NCBI GenBank assembly: GCA_031761405.1
Contig: JASEVX010000017.1
Location: 9,859,675 to 9,923,674 of the forward strand
Source of the DNA: Serripes groenlandicus
Taxonomy: Eukaryota; Mollusca; Bivalvia; Cardiida; Cardiidae
Length of the DNA: 64,000 nucleotides
Reading direction: 5' to 3'
This document shows positions 12,005 through 21,626 of this stretch, in pieces (within the stretch, counting starts at the first letter, position 1; the number at the start of each line of letters is the position of its first letter). The position numbers and the translations under genes were made by a program. The notes beneath the pieces are model-generated. The model was not told where the DNA came from. It saw nothing but the letters and a program-made list of their open reading frames with translations, and did not search any database.

Positions 12005-12545
12005 AACTAGCATGATGAGCACACATGAGGATATTTGAGGATATTTGCAGTTCGCAAATTTACAGAACCCTTTGTTGAAATATATGCATGGTGGGCCTTG
12101 TGACTTACCTTTCCATGCATGAACTTGATGTAATAAGCTAAACGGGGAAGAGAAGGATCGCAGCTAAAGATCTGGATTAATTGTGGACCAAGATGTAAAT
12201 TTATCAGACTGGCGACGTCGAAATTGTTCGTCATATGTGCTCCACATCGTGCTTCCATACTTAGTTTCGGCTTCTCTAATGATAAACATATAATGCAACA
12301 AGTCCTGTGTCTGTTCGGGTGAGCAATTAAATAAATACTTGCATATATCAAAAGTGCTCTGTCCACTTATCTACGGTATAATTTTTTCCGACAGAAAGCA
12401 ATTTCGACCTTGTCACCAGTCGATCACTCTCATCAAGCCTAAACACAGAACAAGCAGAAGCATCCCTTAGCTCGACTGCCCCTTTCAATAACTTTTCTAA
12501 GCTAAGATACTCATTCTGCTTGATTTTAGTTTTAACTTTTTCTGG
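12005..12545 (-). pseudogene. Gag-like ORF of the DIRS/Ngaro-like element (decayed)
   Basis: Combined minus-strand frames give TVDKWTEHF, then IYASIYL, then LLHYMFIIREAETKYGSTMW, then YDEQFRRRQSDKFTSW, then INPDL and WLR, and a Cys-rich end (YFNKGFCKF...HVCSSC). This matches the layout of the DIRS/Ngaro gag-like protein common in molluscs, where a YDEQFR-type motif precedes a zinc-knuckle-like C-terminus. Frameshifts are needed to join the blocks. It shares strand and order with the recombinase and SGNH pieces downstream. Confidence 0.62.
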
Positions 12546-13554
12546 TACATGTGATTCTTATGTATCCCCGCCACACCTCATTATTTCAGGCTAATCTAAC
12601 TCCTTAGGGAGATGAATTGACTTTGAAATTATGGCCTTAAAATCTAATTAACTCATTACCCTTTGTTTTCCTTCCATGGTCATTTCTCTCCTCTTCAATG
12701 TCTGGCTGAAGAAGCCGGACCATCTCCACAGCCTCTCCTTCCTGTCGTCTTTTCTCTGCAAATATCAGGCTCACCCTGCTTCCTCTTGTTAGATCTTCCC
12801 TTCCGGCATTATTCTAAGCTTTTACTTATAAATGAAACTTAGATGCAAACTTTTTCAAGCTGATAATTACAGATTTTATTTTTTAGAGTTCTGACCCTGT
12901 CCTGTTTGTATGGAGGGGTTAGGAAAAAGGGGGATACTCTGTAGGCACTTCTTGTCTGGGAGTATTCAAAGGGGGGTAATATGTAGGCACTTCCTGTCTG
13001 GAAGTCTGTGAGTACTCAAAAGGGAGATAAATCTTGATTTTTTTCTAAAATATTATGAAGTTCTCTCCCTTGAACGATTGGCACAAGTTCTATTAAAATA
13101 ATAACGGCTTTATTGTAAATTTCAATAAGCTTCATTAGTGTACTTTCATTTAAAGGGAGTTTCCAAAAAAAATCGCATGTGTTTTCAAAGTCGTATGTTA
13201 ACAATGAATTTGATTTAAAAGATTATTATTCAGAGTTACAGTCCAACTTGTGCAACCCAACACATGTAATGAACGTCGTCTGCTAATAGACCTTAACACA
13301 TTTTGATAGTTTGATAGAATTAAAGCAGTAATTTATTATAATTAAGCATAACAGGGGACAAACTATTGGGATGAATATCACATTTAAATTTGTTATGTAA
13401 ATTATTACCATCCCTTCATATGTCTGTGAATGGTATGAGACGTGACCGAAACTAGATCAAAATCTGACCAAGTCATTGACTTTGTGATCAGTAGCCACCT
13501 GTCTTATGCAGCCAGTGTGATTATTGCCCCAGATTGGATCAGTGCATCTTAAGC
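12546..13554. other. No gene recognised
   Basis: The part up to about 12800 may be the upstream portion of the DIRS-like element (minus-strand KRRQEGEAVEMVRLLQ), but this is weak. A short direct repeat (gtaggcacttcttgtctgggagta / gtaggcacttcctgtctggaagt) lies at 12940-13020. The remainder shows nothing I can support. Confidence 0.4.
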
Positions 13555-13795
13555 CCTAAATTACCTTTTGACAATGTATCAATTAAATCATTGATGTAGC
13601 GCAGATACAAAAATGGGGACCAGAGCCCACCCTGTCTTGTCCCTTGTAAAACTCGGAACCAGTCTGAGTAGTGACCAGCGTGTAAAACTCGGCTATACAT
13701 TTCTTTGTGCATGGCAATAACAGTCTTAAGAACAGTAATGTTAACACCTAAACGCCCATCATGCTGAACTCTGTCAAAAGCTTCACGACGGCGTT
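13555..13795 (-). pseudogene. LINE reverse transcriptase fragment
   Basis: Minus-strand translation gives REAFDRVQHDGRL, then MYSRVLHAGHYSDWFRVLQG and TRQGGLWSPFLYLRYINDLI, which are the palm motifs before the missing catalytic YADD box. Beyond it, stops accumulate rapidly. It belongs to a different LINE family from the elements at 8780-11210 and 15334-16570. Confidence 0.72.
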
Positions 13796-14697
13796 GGTGT
13801 CACACCTTGGTTAAGGTTTTTGTACCAATTCCATTTTTTGTCAAAACTATTGCAGATATTGCTTTTATACTTACAACACTTATTCACCATCATTACTTCT
13901 ATCAACAAACAAGAGTACATAACTCTGTCAAGGTTTTTGTAAGAATTATGGTCCCTTTTTTTACTTAGAATTTTGGTTAAGTTTTTTGTACCAATTATAC
14001 TATTTTTCAAAACCATTACAGATATTGCTTTGAAACTTACAACACTTATTCACCATCATTACTTCTATCAACAGACAAGAGTACATAACTCTGTCAAGAT
14101 TTTTGTAAGAATTATGGCCCTTTTTTACTTAGAATATTGGTTAATTTTTTTGTACCAATTTACTTATTTTCAAAACCATTACATATATGGTTTCGAAACT
14201 TACTACACTTGTTTATCATCATTAACTCCATCAACAGACAAGAGTACATAACTCTGTCAAGAGTTTTGTAAGAATTATGGCCATTTTTCGCCCTAGAATT
14301 TTGGTTAAGTTTTTCAAACCACCCAACTTTTTTTCAAAACCATTAGTGATTTAGCTTATAAACTTACAATACTTATTTATCATCATTACCTCCATCAACA
14401 GACAAGGGTTCATAACTCTGTCAAGTTTTGTTTAAGAATTATGTCCCTTTTTCGATTTATAATTTTGGTTAAGTTATTCATACCAAATCAATTTTTTACA
14501 AAACAATTAGAGATATAGCTTATAGACACTTAAAAAAATCTTTTTACCATCATTACCTTCACCAACAGCCAAGAGTGCATAATTCACTAATGGTTTTTGT
14601 AAGAATTATGACTCTTTTTCGACTATCACCCAAAAAGATTTTGTTTCATTGGCAAGCACAAAAAAGTCGAGCATGCTGTTCTCCGACAGCTCTTGTT
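13796..14697 (+). mobile_element. Tandem-body element, family C tail, 5' truncated
   Basis: About five direct repeats of roughly 150-170 bp (unit includes ttttgtaccaatt, tatcaacagacaagagtacataactctgtcaag and gtaagaattatgg) are followed by a 3' hairpin (gctgttctccgacagc) and ctcttgttttt. The same 3' end closes the complete family C element at 58288-59521. No matching 5' hairpin is visible. Confidence 0.65.
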
Positions 14698-15058
14698 TTT
14701 CTAAAATCCACAGAATGATGTTATAATTAAGTCATTATGTTGTTAGAAAAAAACAATAATGTAAAGGGTCAATGTTATCCATGCGTGGTATGTTTATAGA
14801 AGACTTGTTAATGTGTAGTGACCAGTGGTCAGTTCAGCTTGTGTAGGTGAGAAGAGATGTTGTGATTTGAGAGAACTATAAGCTGGAAAAATTGTAAGTA
14901 AAGACTTTGTATTTTTGTGAATTGAATAACTGAGGTGTCAGAAGTAAATTGGAATGCGCCTGGAGGTGCTGTGGGAGTTACTGAGGTTGATGCCTGGCTC
15001 CCAAAGGTTAAGAGGGGGAGGAGTGTAATGTCTGGATGTGGTGGCAAGACATGATTGC

Positions 15059-15135
15059 CCGGTTAGCTCAGTTAGTTAGAGCGCCAATATAGTGTTATGG
15101 GGTCGTGAGTTCGAGCCCCACATCGGGAGGCCATT
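15059..15135 (+). repeat. tRNA-derived SINE head
   Basis: It begins gcccggttagctcagttagt (A box and D arm), and ends with a B box (gagttcgagcccc) and a pairing acceptor-like atcggga. The anticodon stem does not pair, so it is read as a SINE head rather than a tRNA gene. Confidence 0.6.
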
Positions 15136-15333
15136 TTCCCCCTCTTATGTTACTTACGTCAAATTGATCTTTGTGATCTCAAGATTCTTTTATAAATTGA
15201 TCCAAATATACAATTTGCACAATCGATACACATATATGTTTAATTATTATAATACAGAGAAGGCAATGTTTGATGAATAGTATAAATAACGTAATGGTTA
15301 ACGATCCCTAATTAGCAATGTCACATAGGTCAC

Positions 15334-16570
15334 TTATAGTGTCCCATTGTTACACATAGGAAAGTACAATGTAATAATTTTAATGTATTTTAAACTTACA
15401 GGTATATAGGAGAACCAATACATTAGATTAAACATCAGCGTTAAGTAGTGGTGTAACATTGTACCTCCGTAAATAATGTGTGCATTATAAACGTTGTCTG
15501 GACCACATAGTTTACCTTTTTGTAAATAATTAATCGCTGCCAAAATCTCATTTAACGAAATGTTATCCTTTGTATTAATTAAAGGGTTACCCATACCTTT
15601 TAAATTCGAGGCTATGTTGGACACTCTATGGTAATGCTCATTGTCATAGGAATCACATTCAGTGTCTGAGTAAAGTGAAGTAAAATAATCCCCCCAACGG
15701 CAATTTGTTTGGAGTTCCTAAATACTGAATCATCAAATTTCATTTCATCACAGACCGACGAAGATTTTCCATTGCGCTTAGAGTTAAATAGCCGCCAAAA
15801 TGTAGCGCTGTCTACATTGCATGCATTATCAATGTCTTCGTTAGTCTTATTTAAATACTGAAAGGAACGTTATCGATTCCAATTACTAAATTCACGTTTG
15901 ACTGATTTGTATGCAACATAAGATTCGAACGTATGACCTCTAGGCCTACCTTTTACAATCCATGTATTTCTTTTACAAATCATGATATAATGGAATTGCT
16001 TTAACTCGTTAGACCAATATGGTTTAAAAGTGAGACACAGGAAAAGACATATCCGCGCTTAACTTAATATTTGAGATTATAAAGTTATACAACGCGTCAA
16101 TATGTGTGTGTAAGTAAGAGGCATATGCATCTTAGTGAGTTTAGCACAGTTTTTTTTACATTTACTCGGTGAACACGTATGTATTTGGTCTAACCTACTT
16201 ACGTTATCCACAGCTAATTTTAACGTGATCGGACGGTGCAATGACACATTGAGGAAGTTATCATCAACGATAATACACTTTTGCACTATGTCAACACATT
16301 CGATGGGGACCATGAAATGGTCAACACAATACCTATATTTTCCATCGTAAGAAACATACGTAGCATCTGAACCAGAGCATAAGTCGCTAGTCGTCAGTAT
16401 AAAAAGATTAAAGTCAGAAAGAAAGTGTTGACGGGTACGCCCTCTATTATCTAAATTCTGTATAAAGGAATGTCCATTCAAATGTGCGTTAAAGTCGCCC
16501 ATGATGATATCCTTTCCGTGATCAGCATACAAGCTAAGAACATTCCAAAGTGCGTCGAGGAATGCGTCGA
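15334..16570 (-). pseudogene. LINE fragment: endonuclease plus start of reverse transcriptase
   Basis: Minus-strand frames read GKDIIMGDFNAHLNG (APE endonuclease catalytic block), then GSDATYVSYDG, YCVDHFMVP and LHRPITLKL, then PYWSNELKQFHY, TFWRLFNSKRNGKS and KLCGPDNVYNAHIIYGG (RT finger region). It stops before the RT palm, so it is 3'-truncated, with at least one stop in the middle. Its terminal endonuclease motif reads SLHRP where SDHRP is usual. Family differs from the LINE at 8780-11210. Confidence 0.75.
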
Positions 16571-16848
16571 GGCGTTATTATTAAAATAAAACAAATTTAA
16601 ATGTCTTGAACATATTACAATTGCGTTTGTTTAAAAACACTTAAGTTATGACACATCTAGAATGAAATAAATATTCCGATGTTTTAAGTATTTGCAGTTT
16701 CTTTATTTTGACTCGCATTTCTTTTTTTGGGTTTTATTTACGAAGACAAAACCGTCCCTATGAGACTTGCAGCAGACTGTTAAGTGTCAATATCGAGATA
16801 AAAATCACGTCGAATTCTCCTTTAAAATAGCAATTTTAACTTACTGAA

Positions 16849-17355
16849 TGTTATTTTCATGTTCAAAGAGATGTCTTGATTTGTAAAGAATGCATTTTAT
16901 AATGTTTATCCATGTATATCTTAAATATGAACTGTTTCTAAGCTAAAACTGTTGATCGCGTGACTCGCGAATACCAACTGCGTAGATCAATCTCCTTTGC
17001 AGAGAGCCGCTCTTTACACTCGCTTACAAATAGTAAATTATTTGGTTCGAAACAAATGAAGAAAAGAACAAACCGAGATAAAACTGGTTTTAATAGAAAA
17101 ATGACTTTGAACGAACACTCTCTGCCTATAAAGAGAGTTTCAAGAACGAAAGCTCTCCGAAGAAGAATGTGGGTCACGAATCGGGTCTTTCGTACAAAAT
17201 TAGTTCGTCCTTGACAATTTTAAATGTGTCATTAAATTCCCTAAAGGCATATTGCTTCCAATCTGCATATTGTTATGCATCATTGACACAAGGGCGCTCA
17301 TCATAATATAATTTTAAATCATGAGTAGTTTGTTATTTTCATTATAAAAAATGAA
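16849..17355 (+). repeat. Dispersed repeat shared with intron 5 of copy 2
   Basis: It matches 34601-35122 at high identity, from gaatgttattttcatgttca through gagtagtttgttattttcat. The stretch at 17500-17670 likewise resembles 36270-36425. It contains an 84-codon open frame (16960-17214) rich in Arg and Lys, broken in the second copy, and inverted repeats (tctctgcctataaagagag). It is either a mobile repeat or a remnant of another copy of the gene's intron. Confidence 0.65.
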
Positions 17356-17780
17356 GGATTATATTGTAATGTCCTGATTGACTCCGCGGGTAGCCCCGTA
17401 TAGTTGAACACGTGGTTGTTGGCATCAACAGTATAGTGTAGCTTGGTGAACAACAGTTGTGCGGACTTATTGCTCTCTACAAAAAAAAAGCACCGACAAC
17501 CTTTCGCATTATATATGTAAGCGTCAATTCGACAAGCTGCATTCGTCTTCCACCAATGGGCGTTAAGTCAGTCGAAAAGGAGCCAGTTGCTTGGAAAGAC
17601 TGTTGTTTGGAGTACTGGTATGAGAAAGTCAGGAAACACATGGGAATGTGAACTGGCCGCCTTGTTATGAGAAAAAAGTGTATTTTGTATTGTATATAAG
17701 GTAACTCAATTGCAAAGTTTTCGGCATGACGGCCTTCTTAAATTCATTGCCTTTTGTCAAACGTCGTACAGAATGTTGGC

Positions 17781-17853
17781 CGAGCTTGATTTCGAACTTA
17801 CAGCTCCATGATTGATAGCCGGCGTTGCTACCGACTAAGCTATCGCGGCTCAG
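17781..17853 (-). repeat. tRNA-derived SINE head
   Basis: On the minus strand it reads gagccgcgatagcttagtcggtag (A box) and ends with gtaagttcgaaatcaag (B box). The anticodon arm is irregular. A SINE head is more likely than a gene. Confidence 0.5.
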
Positions 17854-18005
17854 CTTGCAATAAACACTGAACTTACAATCGTTCATATATCAAACGCTTT
17901 GGCAAATACTTTCATTGCTGACATCTGTAGTTATGGAGATAGGCTAGTTTACTATTCGGCGAATCCGATTTTAACCCTCTCATACATACATGTGTCTGCT
18001 GCATA

Positions 18006-18507
18006 TGAACCGTCCCACGAGAAAACCAACATTGTGAATGAATGAATGTATATTGTTTTATGGCGCATCGACAGCTAAGGTCATTTAGCGCGCAATTAAA
18101 TTTAATTATTCATGATCCCTGGGTAAACAAACCAGTACTAGGCTAGAAAATGTGCCTTGCCCAAGGGCACTCCACCATGACCGTAGTGCCGCGACTGGGG
18201 ATCGAACCCGGGACACCCGGTTTCGAAATCCCCGACGCTTACCACTCGACCACAGCGGATTCCTCCAACATTGTGGACTCTGAGTAAAGTATCGACCCGG
18301 ATCAGCCCAAACATGCCGCGTAGGCTAACCCGGGGAGACACTTTTCGCCTCCTGTGGATTTTCTGTTTCAGGAACCATTTCTCTATACCTCTATCTCTCT
18401 GAGACGGAATGTGTCGGCCCGGATCAGCCTGCGCGGACTGCGCAGGTTGATCTGGGTCGATACATTACGCAGAGGCCGTAATGTTGGTTTTCTCGCGGAA
18501 CGGCTCA
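18006..18507. mobile_element. GAGCCGTCCCGCGAGAAAACC MITE interrupted by a SINE
   Basis: The termini are tgaaccgtcccacgagaaaacc and gttttctcgcggaacggctca, inverted copies of about 30 bp. The internal part has the family's paired GGCCCGGATCAGCCT-like motifs. At 18037-18264 it is split by a SINE flanked by the 11-bp direct repeat ccaacattgtg (18026-18036 and 18265-18275). Confidence 0.85.
18037..18264 (-). mobile_element. tRNA-derived SINE nested in a MITE
   Basis: On the minus strand: a tRNA-like head (ggaatccgctgtggtcgagt ... gggttcgatcccc), a central region with ccttgggcaaggcacatttt, and a tail ending tgaccttagctgtcgatgcg ... caatatacattcattcatt. The 11-bp target-site duplication fixes both ends. 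The element postdates the MITE it lies in. Confidence 0.8.
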
Positions 18508-18970
18508 TGTCTGCAGCAACTGACTTTGAAAAAATCTGGACAAAAATCTGGAAGTGAAAGTATACTTAAAAGTATTACTTAGCGATAAACAAGGTTGGTG
18601 GAATTGAACCCAGGTGATCATTTAGTGTACTTCCATGCTGATTTATCCGTCCTCCAGAAGTTTTCAAACCCTCACTAAACAGGGCCAATACGTATGCACA
18701 CTGATCTGGATCCCTGGTCTCTGCGCCTAAAATGTTGTTTTTCTAGTGCCTTTCAAAATGAAATTATTCTTTAGTTGTCTTGCTTTCGATTTCAGTTTAC
18801 AAATGCTGGAAATATGTGATGTCTTCTCTTGATGATATAACTCGTTAATCATTAATTAGTATTTATATTGCTGACCCTTGTGCACACACATAGCGAATCT
18901 GCAGCAGAAGACTTCGAAAACATGTTGGCAAGATGAAAGTTTTACACTTTATTTGCCATATGTATGGAGA

Positions 18971-19619
18971 GGTTAAGGTAATGCCGTAATGCAAGGAGAG
19001 AGAGCATTTCATTCATTATTTAACCCGTCTGTATGTTAGAAAGGGTTAAGGTAATGCCGTAATGCAATCAGAGACAGCATTTCATTCATTATTTAACCCG
19101 TCTGTATGTTAGAAAGGGTTAAGGTAATGCCGTAATGAAATCAGAGAGAGCATTTAATTCATTATTTAACCCGTCTGTATGTAAGAAAGGGTTTAGACAA
19201 TGTCGTAATGCAATCAGAGACAGCATTTAATTCATTATTTAACCCGTCTGTATGTAAGAAAGGGTTAAGGCAATGCCGTAATGCAATCAGAGACAGCATT
19301 TCGTTCATTATTTAACCCGTCTGTATGTTAGAAAGGGTTAAGACAATGTCGTAATGCAATCAGACACAGCATTTCATTCATTATTTAACCCGTCTGTATG
19401 TAAGAAAGGGTTAAGACAATGTCGTAATGCAATCAGAGACAGCATTGCATTCATTATTCAACCCGTCTGTACTTAAGAAAGGGTTAAGGCAATGCCGTAA
19501 TGCAATCAGAGACAGCATTTCATTCATTATTTAACCCGTCTGTATGTAAGAAAGGGTTAAGGCAATGCCGTAATGCAATCAGAGACAGCATTTCATTCAT
19601 TATTTAACCCGTCTGTATG
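18971..19619 (+). repeat. 73-bp tandem array, about nine units
   Basis: The unit runs from gttaaggtaatgccgtaatg through ttcattatttaacccgtctg to tatgttagaaagg. Units differ by a few point changes (aaggcaatgcc versus agacaatgtc). The unit ends with aacccgtctgtatg...aaagggtt, which recalls the ends of the foldback MITE family, so the array may have grown from one. Confidence 0.9.
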
Positions 19620-20115
19620 CCAAAGGCTCAGGGTGTTCTATTCTGAATGCTCTATGTCCGTCGCCGTCGTCCGGCGTTAACCTTTAGCTTTAAACATTAT
19701 CTTCTCCTTAACCATAAGACCAATTTCAAGAAAACTCGACATGAATGTCCTTTGGTGGCCCTCTTTCAAAATTGGTCAATGATTTAAACATTGATAACTT
19801 TGGTTGCTGCGGCATCAAAAAGGTGGCAAAATGTCCAAACTTTAAAAATCTTCTACTCTGAATCTGCTCGTGAGATTCCAATATAATTTGGTAGAAATGT
19901 TACTTTGGTGACCCTCTACAAAAAAAAATGAAAATTCCATTTTCCAGTGCTTGTATAATTTTAAGAAAATTGAATAGGAATCTTACTTCAGTGATCCTCT
20001 ATTTAATTTGTTCAAGCCGTATTGATTGGTTACAAAATCATAGTAACGAGGCGTCATCACAAAAGGGTTAAATTAAACTTTTAGCTACAAATGACAAATG
20101 CCCTCTTGTTTTTCT
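19620..20115 (+). repeat. Degenerate GTGAGC-type tandem-body element
   Basis: It begins near caaaggctcagggtgttcta, passes through gtccgtcgccgtcg and several tttggtgaccctct-type units, and ends gccctcttgttttt. It is a worn member of the group at 45957-47622. Confidence 0.5.
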
Positions 20116-20185
20116 AATCTATCAAAAAAAATAAGCATAAAAAGAACTGTATCTTTAAGACCTGTTTGGGTTAACACAACTCATT

Positions 20186-20392
20186 TAACCCTTTCCCTCA
20201 TACAACATCTTTTGCAGCAGACGACTTTAGAAACTCTATAAATGAAAAATAAAGTGTTAAATAAAGTTGAAAACATTGAGGCAAAAAGAGAAATTGCTCA
20301 TTATATAAACAATTTTTTGTTGTTGCAACAATGTGTTCAAAAGCTGTCTGCTGCAGAGGCGTCAGAAAGCGTCTGTATGTGGGAAAGGGTTA
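20186..20392. repeat. Foldback MITE upstream of copy 2
   Basis: Ends ttaaccctttccc and gtgggaaagggtta are inverted copies. Internally, gcagcagacgactttagaaa is mirrored by gctgtctgctgcagag. It lies about 125 bp before the start codon of copy 2, within the promoter or 5' UTR zone. Confidence 0.75.
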
Positions 20393-20516
20393 CAGAGATT
20401 AATGTCAGGTTGTATAAATACGTTTCTCTAATTACCCATACAGAAGGAGCCGAATCGTGACGAAGGCGCTATAGAATATCGTAAAATTACAAGATTTCGA
20501 CGGAAGAGGTTGCAAT

Positions 20517-21626
20517 ATGTGGATCATATACTATTTTGGCTTGTTCTTCCTATTATTACCGAATACTGGTCAGGTACTTGGTCAGCTTAGTTTTAATGAT
20601 GGTGCTTCGGGTAGTATTTTATCGGTTCGTAACATCACGGCGTATTACAGACAGCTCGGTAGCAGATTCAATGATTCGTCCGTTTTTAACGGCACAGTGA
20701 TAAACAACTTTATCAATGAGATTATAAACTCTCCGGGGTTAAATATTGCTTTTCGGGTTTACAAGTTATTGCAGAGTAAGACAGAACCATCTGACATCAT
20801 TATCGATGTTGTGTCATCATCTGACATGGAACAGCTGATAAGCCTCTGGCTGACTACAATTGGCGTTCCTGAAGAACAAATTGGTGACTTACAGATTTTA
20901 GTGTCTTCCAAAGAGATGATTTCACTTATCAAAACGCTTGATGAAAACAACAATTCAACGAACACGGTTTGCGCTATACATAACTTCACCAAATTGCCAG
21001 AATTCAGTAAATTATTTGCCATTGCTATGAATGGATCGGCATCTTTTAAAGATCAGATAATGCAGCAACTGATCACGGTGCTTACAAGCATACCCGGAAC
21101 ACCAGAAACCACGGAAGGAATATCTGAACTATTGAACTTTGACGGCTCTAAACTTGGCCAATTGATATTTTCTCAAATTACGCAGGCTTTCCTAGATGTA
21201 TTTTGTGAATTGGTCAGCCGTGGTTATATTCCGAACATAGGCATTGTTACGCAAGAACCCGACACTCCTTCGGAAACCAGTTTGACAGAGATCATAGGGA
21301 ACTTCAGCAATTCTTCTGATATCAATGACTTCGTTGATCAAATAGGAGTGGCTATCAACTCGGACAATATAACAGCTTTACAAGAAAATTTGCCCAACTT
21401 CAAAACGCTTCTCAAGAAAACGGAACCTCGGTTTTTGAAGAACTTGTTTCAGGAATTGTTGATCAAGCCAGTGAAAGTCTCAAACTTATCCAACCGTTTG
21501 TACGACAGTATGCCGAGAATTTATGGCGGTCCACCCTGGAGGAGAATGGCGTATCGGAAACATGCCAGGACAGTACTATGGTGTTTATACCGGCTCTAAT
21601 CGGCGGGGAAACATGGGCAATACAAT
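20517..21626 (+). CDS. Copy 2 exon 1: signal peptide, N-terminal region, start of NRF domain
   Basis: The start ATG follows gttgcaat and opens a hydrophobic signal peptide. The initial frame stays open to a TAA at 21597-21599, but the conserved family sequence (ASESLKLIQPF, RQYAENLW, then ETCQDSTMVFIPALIG) lies in another frame from about 21401 to the donor at 21627. The conserved frame has a stop at 21335-21337, so the shift falls between 21338 and about 21420. One missing base would account for it. The exon then ends after ATA CAA T in phase 1. Confidence 0.85.

Noticed and set aside
15059..15135. Functional tRNA gene
   Set aside because: A and B boxes are good, but the anticodon stem does not pair and the first acceptor pair is mismatched; similar heads elsewhere belong to SINEs.
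16960..17214. Small Arg/Lys-rich protein gene
   Set aside because: The second copy at 34601-35122 breaks the frame, so there is no sign of selection on a peptide.
20242..20460. 72-codon open frame upstream of copy 2
   Set aside because: Mostly inside a foldback MITE; sisters of the MITE do not keep the frame.
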